Assembly: GCA_030065875.1 (NCBI GenBank)
Contig: JASJCR010000075.1
Coordinates: forward strand, 1 to 48,048
Origin: Ardenticatenaceae bacterium
Lineage (GTDB): Bacteria; Chloroflexota; Anaerolineae; Promineifilales; Promineifilaceae
Reading direction: 5' to 3'
Length of the DNA stretch: 48,048 nt
The notes under the pieces: generated by a model
Database searches by the model: none
Told to the model about the DNA's origin: nothing
The model's input: only the letters and a program-made list of their open reading frames with translations
In this document: piece by piece, positions 40,001-48,048 of the stretch
Layout: every line of letters begins with the position of its first letter
Position numbering within the stretch: the stretch's first letter is position 1
Position numbers and translations under genes: made by a program

Positions 40001-43000
40001 CAAATTACCCACCAGCGTTACCTGAATGGTGTCGGTATAAACGGAGTTTAGGGTGTCGGTCATCACCGCCGTGATCGTATAGGTGCCCGGCAGGGTTGGC
40101 CACCAGCTGGTGCTCCAGCCCGTGTCGGTTTCCGAGCCACCAAAGGCATAGGCACCAACCTCACTGGTATCAACGCGAATAATGAGGTCCTCAATTCCGG
40201 CCGGAGCATAAGCCCCACCGGTGATTGAAATCGGCTGGGTCAAGGTCATCGTCCTGCCGGGTTCCGGGGACAAAATAGACACGCTGGCCAGGTTGGCCGG
40301 GCTGCTCAGGGAAACCGTTTCTGTAGTGCAGTGACCGACAAAATCACAGGTGCCCGCGGGTATGGTGCCGGTTTGATGTCCGGCCACGCGGCAGGTCATG
40401 CCTGCCTGATACAGCTGGCCATCCAGGGGGGTATTGGTGCCCGTATAAACGGTTTCCTCCAGCGTATCAGGCGTACAGGGATGATTAAAACTGCCTGGAT
40501 CAAGCACGATATCGGCAAAATCAAACGTATATTCGGTGTAAGCCGCGCTTCCGCCCCCCCCGTGCTGACCGGAAAAGGAGATGCGGGGATCGGCCGTGTC
40601 AATCGATCCACGCCAGATGATCCCTTCATACGCCTGGTTGCCGTTCAGGTCGCGGCTGCGCAGGTGAATATCGAAGAAACCTTCCAGCCCATCGGGGACA
40701 TCAAGGGTCCATTCCCCTCCGGAAACGGCGGCCGTCTGCCAATTTTCGCTGTCCGTTGAGCCATCAAAGAAGATCTCTTCGATCCACAGCTCAACCGCCT
40801 GCACCCCGCGCACCTCGCGCTGCCCGGTGGCGTAAATTTCAGCGGCGGTTAGTGCTCGGCCGTATACAAAAATTTCGTCAATCCGGCCGTCAAAGGCGCT
40901 GCCAATCGTTAAACCGGATGAGGCGTCAACGCTCCCGGTGATGGCCAGGGTATCTAATTCAACACCATCCTGATAGAGGCGCATCGTTACCCCATCGTAG
41001 GTTCCGGCAATGTGACGCCAGGCACCGGTGCCCATTCCATCAGGAGCGGTAATTGTGCGGGGCGTGCCATCAACCGTGACCGTGAAATAAAGTTGGCTGC
41101 TGGCGTTTAATCCCAGCACCGCTTTGTCGCTGCCAAGGGTCAGGACAGACCCCGCCGCGATGTCGGGGTTGATCCAGGCCGCAATTGTGAGGTCTGCCTC
41201 GAGGTTGAGGCTTTCAGCAGCCGGTACGCTGAGCGCGTCCGTGCCGGCAAAATCAGCGGCCGCGCCAAATAGGCCGGAAACCGCCGTGGGGCAGCTCGTA
41301 CAGCTGGCGTGATTGTCTTCGCCGCTGCTGTCATACCACGCGGATTCCATATGAAACTCCGCGACCGTGCTCCCCCAGTCGGGCTGTTCAACAACCACGC
41401 CAGAGAGAGTCACCGTTTCGGTAATGCCGTTGCTGGCCATCTCCCAATGGTTGTACGTCGCCGATGGCGCTCGGCCGTCTAAACGAATGGTGTCGATGAC
41501 CAGATCGGCCTGATTGCCCACAGCGTCCTCGGTTTGCAAGGTTAGGGTGTAGACACCGGTCGGTCGCTGGCCGATAAATTGATAATTTACCGACCAATCA
41601 AAGGAAGAAACGGTCGCCGCAGTAACGTTTACCGGTTGGGGCTGACCATTGCCCACAATTGCTCCGGCCGCGTTAATTAGGGTCAAGGTCGTGGTGCGGG
41701 TAATCGGGCCACTGCCGTCTTGCCCGCCCGGAATCACCGGATCGGTGATGGTGCCGGCCAGGAATACTGTCCACGACAGTTCCTGGGTTGGGTCCGGAAT
41801 CAGGGGGAGCCAGGCGCTGTTATAGGTGCCTGACGTGGTGGACGGCGCCTCGCCATCCACGTAGATTGTGTAAACCGGGCTGGTGGTTTCATTCCCGACC
41901 GCGTCGACGGCGCGGAACTGAATCTCATATTCACCCGCGCCATCAAGGACACTGGTGTCAACGTAGGGGCACCAGGCGGCATTGGTGGCGATTGCTTCCG
42001 CACAGACGTTTGCTCCCTGCCAGGTGAAGCTGCTGTCGCCAGGTCCTTTAAGGCCAAAATCAAGAAGCGTGACGCGAGACGTGACGTCGCGGGTAGCCAC
42101 GGCCAGCTGGATGTAGCCGTTTTGACGATACCCCAGGTCTGAGAGCAGCTCGATTGTGGGAGCGTCGGTATCGACGATGACGATATTATCGCTGTGGTCG
42201 CGATACCAGCGGTACTCGCGCAGATAGATCGAGAAGAGCTCTGCTTCAGGCAGCGCCCGGCCGTAAACCGCCAGCTCATCGATCTCACCAGAGAAGAAGT
42301 TCGGGGCTTCAGAACTAAAGTAGTTGGGTGCCCCAATTTTGATCGTATCGCCGCTGTTGTCGGCGTTGTTGGCCGCGTAGTTGTCGCCGGTGGTGGCGTC
42401 CACCCCATCAATCACGATGGTCCCGGTACCGGCCGCGGCATCCCACGTCACGGCGATGTGATGCCAGACGTCGTCGTTGACGGCCGTGCTGCTGCGAATA
42501 AAGTTGTTCCCCCAGCCCACAAAGGTAGGATACCCATTGCTGTCCAGGTAAAACATCTTTTCGCCCAGTTCCCACGAGCTGTCGCCATCGGTTTTGCCAA
42601 ACAGCCCCACATCGGTTTCGGTTGTTTTGAGCCACAGCATGATTGAGAAATCATCAATGAGATTAATGGCTGAGGAGGCCTCCGCTACCTCAACGAATCC
42701 ATCTGCCTCAAAGAGAGCGGTATTGCCGATCTTACCGTCGGTTCCAGGGAGAGGGCTGTAGCGGGTGACGGTTTGATTGAGCGTGGCATCGAAGTATGTG
42801 GTGCTGTCCGGAACGCCCACAAAGCCGTTGACGCTGTTGTCGAGAAAGACGGTGGCATCGCTTTCTTCGTCGAATTCCAGGCGCATTAGCGGGGCCGATT
42901 CTTCATAGAGGGTCAGGACCTCAGCGGCCGTCAGCGACTTGTCGTAGAAGCGCAGGTCGTCAAGGAAGCCGTTATACTGATCCTGCCCGTCAAAGTTCGC

Positions 43001-46000
43001 CCCAAGATAAATCTCTCCAGATCCCGATCCGCCAAAACGGATCGTCTTGTTGTCGACCCACTGCCCGTTCAGGTAAATATCGACCGAGTTGCTGGAACCA
43101 TCGACGATAGCGATATGGAACCACTCATCGATAGGCAGGGTTAGAGGCACCGTATCGTCGGTGGAAGAATTTTTAATCCGGTTGAAATCAATCTCAACGC
43201 TGCTGATCGATAAAAAGGTGCCGTTTTTGCCGTTCGCCCAGAAGGCGATTGTGTCATAACCGACCGATGTCGCATTGAGGCGTGCAGTCAGAAAATCGTC
43301 ATTGCCGTCGAAGTACAAGGCCCGTCCCACCTGACCACGCAGCCCGGCCGTGGGACAGGCTGGATCGCTGCAGGTCGCTTCATCGGTCGATATCAGGTTG
43401 TCAAACTGGGTGCTGCCGGGTGTTTCTTCGAAGGGGAAGAACATGTCGAGATTGGCCGCGTTATCATCCACGACCGGGTAGTCGATATTGGTTTGCAGCT
43501 CGAGCGCCGCTTCAACTTCGAGGTCAAACTGGTGCACGCTGGCGGTTGTAAATTCATTTATGGAGGCGGTGCCGGCGACATCGAGCGTGCTCAGCGGCCC
43601 GGCCGAGAAACCGGTAAACAAATCCGGCACGTTGAGCACGGGGAATTCGCTGTTCATCAGGTGCGCAACACCGGCATCGGTCACGGCCGAGGGAATAATC
43701 AGCAGTTCATCGATGAAACCGTTAAAAGACCGGTTGTCGTTGGTTGGGGCGAGCTGCCCGATGACCACCTCAAGCGCTTCGGGCGCGTTTTGGGCAGCCG
43801 TGGCCGTGCCGATTTCAACCCCATCGACATAGAGGGTCATGCTGCTGCCCTGGCGAACGGCCGTGGCGTAATGCCAGGCGCCATCGTTATAGGCGCTGCC
43901 GCTGAAGATATTTGATCCGCCGCTGGTCCCGGACGGGAAGCGATGGAGGTAGCGGAGCCGGCCGTCTGACTGAAGCTCGAGCAGCACGCCGTGATTGCTG
44001 GTTTCCGAAACGGCCGCCAGGATCGTCTGAGACGCGCCTGAAGCCGATGAGTTAAACCACACCCCGATGGTGTAATCACCCTGGGCAAAGTCAACCTCAC
44101 CCAGGAGAAGATGATCGTCGTCCCCATCCAGGCCCACCGCCTGACCATACTGCCCAGTCACCTCGCTCGGGCAGACAAAAATGTCGTCGCAGGTGGCCGT
44201 ACGCAGGGTATTGGCCAGGTTTTCGAATCCGAGGTTGGCCGAGGGTGGGTCAAAATCAATCGTGGCCAGCCCGCTGAGAGACATCTCATCCAAACCCCCG
44301 GAGAAGGGACTGCTGTTTGACGCATCATTGCCGATATAGCCCGGGCCGATCGTTAAATTGACGTCCCACGGATGGGTGCTGGATCCAAGCCTGTAGTTGC
44401 GATCGCTGTCGTATACATCATCGAATTCCAGGAATGAGTTATAGTGGTAGTTTCCGGATTCTAAAAAGATATCGTAGTAAAGATGTATTTTTACCCACTG
44501 ATTGAGCGGAACGGCTCCCGAACTGGTGTGGGTGCCTTCTTCGCGTGAAGCGACAAACTTGCCATCACTGTTGATGTAAAGATCGAGCACATCGCCGCTG
44601 CTGGTGGAGTCCAAAATGTACGCCTGGTTACCAGCGGATGGATACTGATCGATATTGACCCACAGGGTCAGGCTGGTTTCCCCTTCGTTGTTGGTGTTAT
44701 TGCCGGGGGTCGTGTAGCTGCCTGGCTGCGTGAGACGATCATCAACGCCGTCAAAAGTTGCCGCACGCCCAACGGCCCCACCGGTTGAATCGGTTAAGAT
44801 TGGACAGCCGTTCCCGCTGCAGGTGGCGTGATTGGAGTTGGCCTGACTGTCGTAAAAAATAGTGCCGTCATAGCTGTTGAGCTCTTCGAGTTTAAGCAGA
44901 TAGTTTGGCAGGTCATCCGGATTAAAATAGTAGTCACCCGTCATGACGTGGGTGGTAATTTCATTGTAGCTGATGCCACCCCCGCTGCCGTCTTCGACGG
45001 TGAAATCGTAGTAGACGAGCTCATCAATTTTGCCATGCAAGGGGCTGCGGCCGTCGATGCTGTTGCCCATCGTGCCGTAACCGAGCTGGTCAACCCGAAC
45101 CCCCGAAGTAAACACAGATTGTTTTGATGGTTCATCACCGTTGATGTATAGATCATTTGAGTTGATCATCACGTGCACCCATCGACCGAGATTGCCGCTA
45201 AACGAATAGGTGCTGGTGACCATCTCACCACCGGCGATATCATAAATGATGTTCCCGCCGGCGTTCAGATAGAGATCGAGCGCGCCATCCTGCGTGCTGG
45301 CTGAGTCAAAAATCATGGCCACATCAGTGCCGGTCGGTAAGCTGTCAACCCACAGCCAAAAGCCAAAATTAGCGCTGGTGTCAAAGTCATTGCCGTTAAA
45401 TACGGTGGGCAGCTGAATGACATCATCGACCCCATCAAAGGCGACGCCGCTGCCTAAAGCACCATCGATCCCCACAGTTGGGCACGTGCCGTCGTCCACG
45501 CAGAGGGCTTGATTTTGTTCACCCATTTCGTTGGCGAAGTAAGTGAGCTTTTGTTCCGGTTCAAAACCGAGGGCCACGGCCGGATACCCGATTTCCGGTT
45601 CGATATAGCTGGTTTTTGGCACCAGAAAGCCGGTGGCGTTGGTGCTGGTGGTGTTGGTGACCGTGGCGTTGTAGGTTAGCTCCGCCCCTGGGGCAACCAG
45701 GAGATCGTTGGGGTTATAGCGGCCGTTCATCACGTCATCAATTTCACCGGCCGTCATGGCCCGATCAAAAATATTGATTTCGTCGATCGAACCGGCAAAA
45801 TCATAATTGGTGGCGCTAAACCGCTGCCCGATGAGCAAATCACCGCTGCCTTGATAATCGACGGTGGTGGTTGTGCCGCCGATATTGACCCCATCGCGAT
45901 AAAGCTCAAGACGCTTGGTATCGGCATCGTAGGTGCAGGCCCAGTGGTGCCAGTCGCTGTCTGTATAGGCGGCAGATGAAATCAATTGATTGCTGCCGTA

Positions 46001-48048
46001 GAACGAGCAGAGGAAGCGGTCGTTGGAGAGAAAGCCAAACTGCAAACCCTCGTTAAACTGCAGCGTTCCCTGGCTCAATATGTAGCTGGCGCTGCCAATG
46101 TTTTCCCGTTGGGCCCAGGCTGAGATGGTGAAAGAGCGATTGGTGATGTCGACGCCGGCCACGTTTAGCTGGTCATCACTGCCGTCGAAGTTAAGGGCGC
46201 GGCCGTAACGGCCGTCAACCCCGTTGAGCGGACATTGACCACTGGCATTATCACAGGTCGCTTCGAGCCCGTTCCCCGAGCTGTCATCAAAGACAAAGAG
46301 GTCGTTCGCCGGCGCGGCCGTTTCCTCGAATCGCAGCAGCAGTTCCGCTCCATCAACTTCGTTCACACCGAGGTTATCAAAGGTCACTAGATTTTGGATT
46401 TGCGAAGGATCGGTAGCCACCCACGGATTAAACCCAAACAAAAATTCGTCGAAGTCGGTCAGCGAATCCCCATCGGCATCCTGACTGTTGGGATCTGACC
46501 AGATGCGGGCGACCTGGGTGCCGTTGTTGTATGGTACCAGCCATCCCTCAACGACCTCGATGCGGTCGTTGAGCAAATCCCCATCGCTGTCGGCCAGGAA
46601 CGGATTGGTGTCGTAATCGAGCTCTTCGGCGTCGTTTAAACCATCTCCGTCTCCATCGGCCGCTTCGGGGTCAAGCCCGTTGGTGATCTCATACAGATCG
46701 GTTAAGCCATCCCCATCGCCATCCACAGAAGTCGGATATGGATCCGTGTCGGTTAAGCTGTCGTTGTCGATATCGACCTGGTCAGGGAATGGTGGAGACC
46801 CGCTGTTCCAATCCATCCGGGCAAAATTGCTGACGGTGCCGGGCAGCACATCGTATACCATATTTGATCCCAAATCGATGTTGGTCGTCTGACGAATTTC
46901 CTCCCAGGTACAGCCATCCGCCCCAAACCAGCCATCCCAAAACCAGCAGCCCTCATACTGCGCGGCGAATGCTTCGGTCATGTAGAAATTGACCGCTCGG
47001 TTGGTCCCCGTGCCATAGGTACTTAACGGAAGTGAAATGTCGCGGTCCTTGTGAACCTGAATGTAGCGGTTGCCGAGATCCTGCCACTCGCTGTCCATTT
47101 GTCCAAAGGTCAAACCGTCATGGTAATCTCGTTCGGTGCGCTCTAATTCATAGATAAAGACGGTATTGTCAGCGCGGTCAAAGTTGTATTTACCGCTGTA
47201 GCGCAGGGTGTTGGTCACTTCAAAGTTAAAGGTGATCGCATTTCCCACGGTAAACCCGGCATCCGGGTCGGCCAGATCAACAGTTCCCAGGTCGAGGTCG
47301 AGGCGATTGGCATCATCCAAGTTGATAATGACCAAATTCACGTCATAAAGGAGATCCGCCAGCCACTCGGCAATAATTTGGGTTACGCCTGTTTTACCAA
47401 ACAGGGTCAAAATCACGTCGACGATGGTGATGATCAGGGTCAACAATCCAAATCCGATCAGATCTAAAATGAGCAGCACGACCAGAATGATGGTAAAGGC
47501 AATAGCATAAGCGAGCATCACGTTGAGTTCGATGGTGCTTTTGCCGCTCATTTGGAAGAAAAACAGCCCCCAAGTCAGGCCTAACCCGACCGCGAACCCG
47601 ATGACACCCAGGGCGGGCATCCCGCGGCCCGCGCTCAAGGCGGCCTTGACGGCCGTCAGTCCCTGCAGCCCGGCTACGGCCAGCCGCATCGCCTGAATCA
47701 TATTAATGGCGTAGACAATCGTTACCACCAGGGTGACGATATTGAGGATGATCACCCCGATATCAAACAAGGTGTCATTTCCGGAAAAATACCCGGCCGC
47801 CACGAGGGATAAACCTACCGCGGCCGCCACCAAAGTCAGGCCGGTGAGCACGTTGACCTTAATGGTGTAGGTGGTTTGTTTGAACTGCAGGTTGACCGAA
47901 ACTGTATAATCGCGGCCGGTCGTGGCAAAATTCTCCCCGAGCAGTTTCCAAAGGCTGTTCTCCGAGGTGATGAGTTTGGTATAGACCGATTTTACGATAA
48001 TCGTGGCGTAGGCGGCGGCGATATAACCTGCTCCGGTTGAGGTCCCTG
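37004..48048 (-). CDS. Giant modular surface protein (TSP3, LamG x7, InlB-type x2, Calx-beta, CARDB-like), 5' end outside window
   Basis: The frame runs without a stop from the right window edge to TAG at 37004-37006: at least 3,680 codons. A GTG at 47851 is not the true start, since about 65 more in-frame codons continue upstream. Order from the N side: a hydrophobic region with several membrane helices; calcium-binding DxDxDGxxD repeats; seven LamG jelly-roll modules; an Ig-like stretch before and after the seventh; two InlB-type repeats; about six Calx-beta modules; and a CARDB-like domain after a VYLPIALQNY linker. Such proteins are exported, calcium-dependent adhesins or glycan binders. 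The many internal helices near the N side are unusual and imply anchoring in the membrane. No secretion gene is adjacent. Confidence 0.9.
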   Translation of the reverse strand, partial: GTSTGAGYIAAAYATIIVKSVYTKLITSENSLWKLLGENFATTGRDYTVSVNLQFKQTTYTIKVNVLTGLTLVAAAVGLSLVAAGYFSGNDTLFDIGVIILNIVTLVVTIVYAINMIQAMRLAVAGLQGLTAVKAALSAGRGMPALGVIGFAVGLGLTWGLFFFQMSGKSTIELNVMLAYAIAFTIILVVLLILDLIGFGLLTLIITIVDVILTLFGKTGVTQIIAEWLADLLYDVNLVIINLDDANRLDLDLGTVDLADPDAGFTVGNAITFNFEVTNTLRYSGKYNFDRADNTVFIYELERTERDYHDGLTFGQMDSEWQDLGNRYIQVHKDRDISLPLSTYGTGTNRAVNFYMTEAFAAQYEGCWFWDGWFGADGCTWEEIRQTTNIDLGSNMVYDVLPGTVSNFARMDWNSGSPPFPDQVDIDNDSLTDTDPYPTSVDGDGDGLTDLYEITNGLDPEAADGDGDGLNDAEELDYDTNPFLADSDGDLLNDRIEVVEGWLVPYNNGTQVARIWSDPNSQDADGDSLTDFDEFLFGFNPWVATDPSQIQNLVTFDNLGVNEVDGAELLLRFEETAAPANDLFVFDDSSGNGLEATCDNASGQCPLNGVDGRYGRALNFDGSDDQLNVAGVDITNRSFTISAWAQRENIGSASYILSQGTLQFNEGLQFGFLSNDRFLCSFYGSNQLISSAAYTDSDWHHWACTYDADTKRLELYRDGVNIGGTTTTVDYQGSGDLLIGQRFSATNYDFAGSIDEINIFDRAMTAGEIDDVMNGRYNPNDLLVAPGAELTYNATVTNTTSTNATGFLVPKTSYIEPEIGYPAVALGFEPEQKLTYFANEMGEQNQALCVDDGTCPTVGIDGALGSGVAFDGVDDVIQLPTVFNGNDFDTSANFGFWLWVDSLPTGTDVAMIFDSASTQDGALDLYLNAGGNIIYDIAGGEMVTSTYSFSGNLGRWVHVMINSNDLYINGDEPSKQSVFTSGVRVDQLGYGTMGNSIDGRSPLHGKIDELVYYDFTVEDGSGGGISYNEITTHVMTGDYYFNPDDLPNYLLKLEELNSYDGTIFYDSQANSNHATCSGNGCPILTDSTGGAVGRAATFDGVDDRLTQPGSYTTPGNNTNNEGETSLTLWVNIDQYPSAGNQAYILDSTSSGDVLDLYINSDGKFVASREEGTHTSSGAVPLNQWVKIHLYYDIFLESGNYHYNSFLEFDDVYDSDRNYRLGSSTHPWDVNLTIGPGYIGNDASNSSPFSGGLDEMSLSGLATIDFDPPSANLGFENLANTLRTATCDDIFVCPSEVTGQYGQAVGLDGDDDHLLLGEVDFAQGDYTIGVWFNSSASGASQTILAAVSETSNHGVLLELQSDGRLRYLHRFPSGTSGGSNIFSGSAYNDGAWHYATAVRQGSSMTLYVDGVEIGTATAAQNAPEALEVVIGQLAPTNDNRSFNGFIDELLIIPSAVTDAGVAHLMNSEFPVLNVPDLFTGFSAGPLSTLDVAGTASINEFTTASVHQFDLEVEAALELQTNIDYPVVDDNAANLDMFFPFEETPGSTQFDNLISTDEATCSDPACPTAGLRGQVGRALYFDGNDDFLTARLNATSVGYDTIAFWANGKNGTFLSISSVEIDFNRIKNSSTDDTVPLTLPIDEWFHIAIVDGSSNSVDIYLNGQWVDNKTIRFGGSGSGEIYLGANFDGQDQYNGFLDDLRFYDKSLTAAEVLTLYEESAPLMRLEFDEESDATVFLDNSVNGFVGVPDSTTYFDATLNQTVTRYSPLPGTDGKIGNTALFEADGFVEVAEASSAINLIDDFSIMLWLKTTETDVGLFGKTDGDSSWELGEKMFYLDSNGYPTFVGWGNNFIRSSTAVNDDVWHHIAVTWDAAAGTGTIVIDGVDATTGDNYAANNADNSGDTIKIGAPNYFSSEAPNFFSGEIDELAVYGRALPEAELFSIYLREYRWYRDHSDNIVIVDTDAPTIELLSDLGYRQNGYIQLAVATRDVTSRVTLLDFGLKGPGDSSFTWQGANVCAEAIATNAAWCPYVDTSVLDGAGEYEIQFRAVDAVGNETTSPVYTIYVDGEAPSTTSGTYNSAWLPLIPDPTQELSWTVFLAGTITDPVIPGGQDGSGPITRTTTLTLINAAGAIVGNGQPQPVNVTAATVSSFDWSVNYQFIGQRPTGVYTLTLQTEDAVGNQADLVIDTIRLDGRAPSATYNHWEMASNGITETVTLSGVVVEQPDWGSTVAEFHMESAWYDSSGEDNHASCTSCPTAVSGLFGAAADFAGTDALSVPAAESLNLEADLTIAAWINPDIAAGSVLTLGSDKAVLGLNASSQLYFTVTVDGTPRTITAPDGMGTGAWRHIAGTYDGVTMRLYQDGVELDTLAITGSVDASSGLTIGSAFDGRIDEIFVYGRALTAAEIYATGQREVRGVQAVELWIEEIFFDGSTDSENWQTAAVSGGEWTLDVPDGLEGFFDIHLRSRDLNGNQAYEGIIWRGSIDTADPRISFSGQHGGGGSAAYTEYTFDFADIVLDPGSFNHPCTPDTLEETVYTGTNTPLDGQLYQAGMTCRVAGHQTGTIPAGTCDFVGHCTTETVSLSSPANLASVSILSPEPGRTMTLTQPISITGGAYAPAGIEDLIIRVDTSEVGAYAFGGSETDTGWSTSWWPTLPGTYTITAVMTDTLNSVYTDTIQVTLVGNLMFTTVDGSGIGTVNSDPTGISCGTACMATWPTGSVITLTAVPDISSHFAGWSGACSGTGSCVVTLNSTERVTATFDINEYDLTVTPVGDGSGTVNSSPAGIDCGVDCSETLTHGTVMTLTAVPDAGSIFNGWGGSCSGNDECVVTMLGSTAVTAEFLDDSNVGVSVTPVTLAVAEGGITDTYTIALNTNPTDPVTITLATDGQIEPIAPLVLTDTGPVTVTVTAVDDSLVEGNHLSTIAHSTASVDLYYDGITVQNIEIDVTDNDIEYALTAAITETAELDLGSSTPLTFTLSRTGDISRTSQVDFDLLGSSAALGIDFNNVRVSGTGIVENNGTITFTDGITQAMILLDVIGDDIDESDETIKIALSSPAGTNATGVGLLANSPTSITIIDDDSRGVLVLGAESGLTVSEGGMTDTYTIQLTSEPTATVTLEIGVDNGEVDLGAGAGQPISLTFTTADWMNPQTVTATAIDDLSAEPTHNSVLSHTVRGGDYGSLTPANIIVTILDDDVPNVTLTPPGLVITETGVTTATFVMTLDSLPTEPVTVTLTSDDVSECTVAPGVVVLTPANWNTGLPVTVTSVDENIDDADQLCTIVTSNASSSDADYSDLAVDDLPVTVIDDDGLPSINFATTAITTTEGSIDLLVTLGLSNPSAFTVTVDVDSANHGAEAGLDYTAVSETVSFTPLATTAAFIVPIMDDNIDEPTEMVTLTVSNPAMGIIGLLNEASVIIEDNDAPSVITVADSSASETDLVGSIAFTVSLNVASAYPISVSYQTADGTALAGQHYTETIGVLNFAPGETEKWVTVPIIGNDEDGPNQTFELVLSGPTNASIGDNTAVGTILDDDFTLVYLPIALQNYPLGPDLIVESLAVAGATIEVTIRNSGDAPVTDAFWVDVYVDPDVPPTAVNQTIDTLGSRGAVWGVSSSALPLMPGESLTLVLNDPYFDAAVSRLSLPVQPGSAVYAQVDSAHPDTSYGGVLESHERLDEPYNNIIQEISK
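37460..39515 (-). repeat. Giant protein: Calx-beta module array
   Basis: About six modules of roughly 100 residues, each with a (S/T)E(G/T) turn after the first strand (VAEGGITDTYTI, VSEGGMTDTYTI, ITETGVTTATFV, TTEGSIDLLVTL) and ending in a (V/I)(I/T)DDD or DND calcium-type loop. Confidence 0.8.
39530..40005 (-). repeat. Giant protein: two InlB-type (bacterial repeat) modules
   Basis: Two copies of about 75 residues with G.G.V.S.P.GI.CG..C, then a TLTAVPD strand and a F.GW.G.CSG...CVVT ending. Four cysteines per copy are spaced alike. Confidence 0.8.
40805..46350 (-). repeat. Giant protein: array of seven LamG-like jelly-roll modules
   Basis: Approximate modules: 45725-46350, 44945-45580, 44275-44905, 43645-44245, 42905-43455, 42215-42900, and, after an Ig-like stretch, 40805-41375. 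Typical landmarks recur: G..G.A..FDG.DD, then SFTISAWA-type strands, WHH(W/I)A, L(Y)(R/V)DGV and a closing IDE(I/L).(I/V)(F/Y)(D/G)RA. Six of seven carry a short C-x(2-7)-CP motif before the FDG strand. Confidence 0.85.
46425..46775 (-). repeat. Giant protein: thrombospondin type 3-like calcium repeats
   Basis: Repeated acidic motifs (DIDNDSLTDTDPYP, DGDGDGLTDLYE, DGDGDGLNDAEE, DSDGDLLNDRIE, DADGDSLTDFDE) match TSP3/EF-hand-like calcium loops at intervals of roughly 20-40 residues. Confidence 0.85.
47385..47880 (-). other. Giant protein: multi-helix membrane region
   Basis: Hydrophobic stretches such as LVAAAVGLSLVAAGYF, IGVIILNIVTLVVTIVYAI, ALGVIGFAVGLGLTWGLFFF and YAIAFTIILVVLLILDLIGF give about five membrane helices. 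They lie between an N-terminal beta-rich stretch and the extracellular modules. Confidence 0.7.

Noticed and set aside
44215..44235. TTCGAATCC resembling a tRNA T-loop
   Set aside because: It lies in LamG coding sequence and no acceptor, D or anticodon stems can be formed around it.
47851..48048. GTG at 47851 as the true start of the giant protein
   Set aside because: The same frame stays open through about 65 further codons to the window edge, encoding plausible protein, and no ribosome site precedes the GTG.

Overview
The window looks like a chromosomal segment of a Chloroflexota bacterium (Anaerolineae/Ardenticatenia-like). This is inferred from gene content and style, not from a marker gene: a giant LamG/Calx-beta surface protein, secreted proteins with a C-terminal 'Y/F-L-P-hydrophobic' motif, a B-box/TPR membrane protein, frequent GTG/TTG starts behind good GGAGG sites, and Bacillus-type SOS boxes (GAAC-N4-GTTC). 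There are no rRNA or tRNA genes, no CRISPR array and no intact insertion sequence.

Layout. 1-5.9 kb: the 3' end of a Cas4/RecB-like nuclease, then on the minus strand a transglutaminase/DUF58 pair, an S1-domain RNA-binding protein and recA with two upstream SOS boxes. 6-9.7 kb (plus): two alpha/beta-hydrolase esterases and an ATP-grasp ligase in a tight cluster, then a YdjM-like membrane protein. 9.7-13.5 kb: moaA, an ECF-type promoter ahead of a thioredoxin-like lipoprotein and a CcdA-like membrane partner, and a HAD hydrolase. 13.6-14.8 kb: an unknown membrane protein under a near-perfect promoter and SOS box, and a single Flp-type pilin. 14.8-19.8 kb (minus): recN with a TPR/B-box membrane protein, and NAD kinase with hisS. 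20-24.2 kb: a secreted PQQ-type sugar dehydrogenase, aldo/keto reductase, a ClpP with an Asn in place of the catalytic Asp, and an SRAP (YedK/HMCES-like) DNA-crosslink protein.

24.4-32.6 kb (plus): a ureohydrolase-fold protein that has lost most metal ligands, then a sugar-utilisation locus. It holds an autoregulated LacI-family repressor, a solute-binding lipoprotein, an intercistronic terminator, two permeases and a cytosolic GH3 beta-glucosidase. The imported glycoside is probably hydrolysed by the GH3 enzyme. 32.5-36.9 kb (minus): a five-gene operon of alpha/beta hydrolase, SDR, SRPBCC protein, DUF1295 protein and CrtI/CrtISO-like FAD oxidoreductase, probably acting on a lipid or isoprenoid. 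37.0-48.0 kb (minus): one reading frame of at least 3,680 codons that remains open at the window edge. It encodes a membrane-anchored modular surface protein with calcium-binding repeats, seven LamG modules, two InlB-type repeats, about six Calx-beta modules and a CARDB-like tail.

Themes. DNA-damage functions recur (recA, recN, SRAP), and an SOS-type box in front of the unknown membrane protein at 13720 points to an uncharacterised damage-induced function. The palindrome CGGCCG is conspicuously dense in many of the less conserved genes, like a highly iterated palindrome. Intergenic spaces hold several palindromic or MITE-like repeats.
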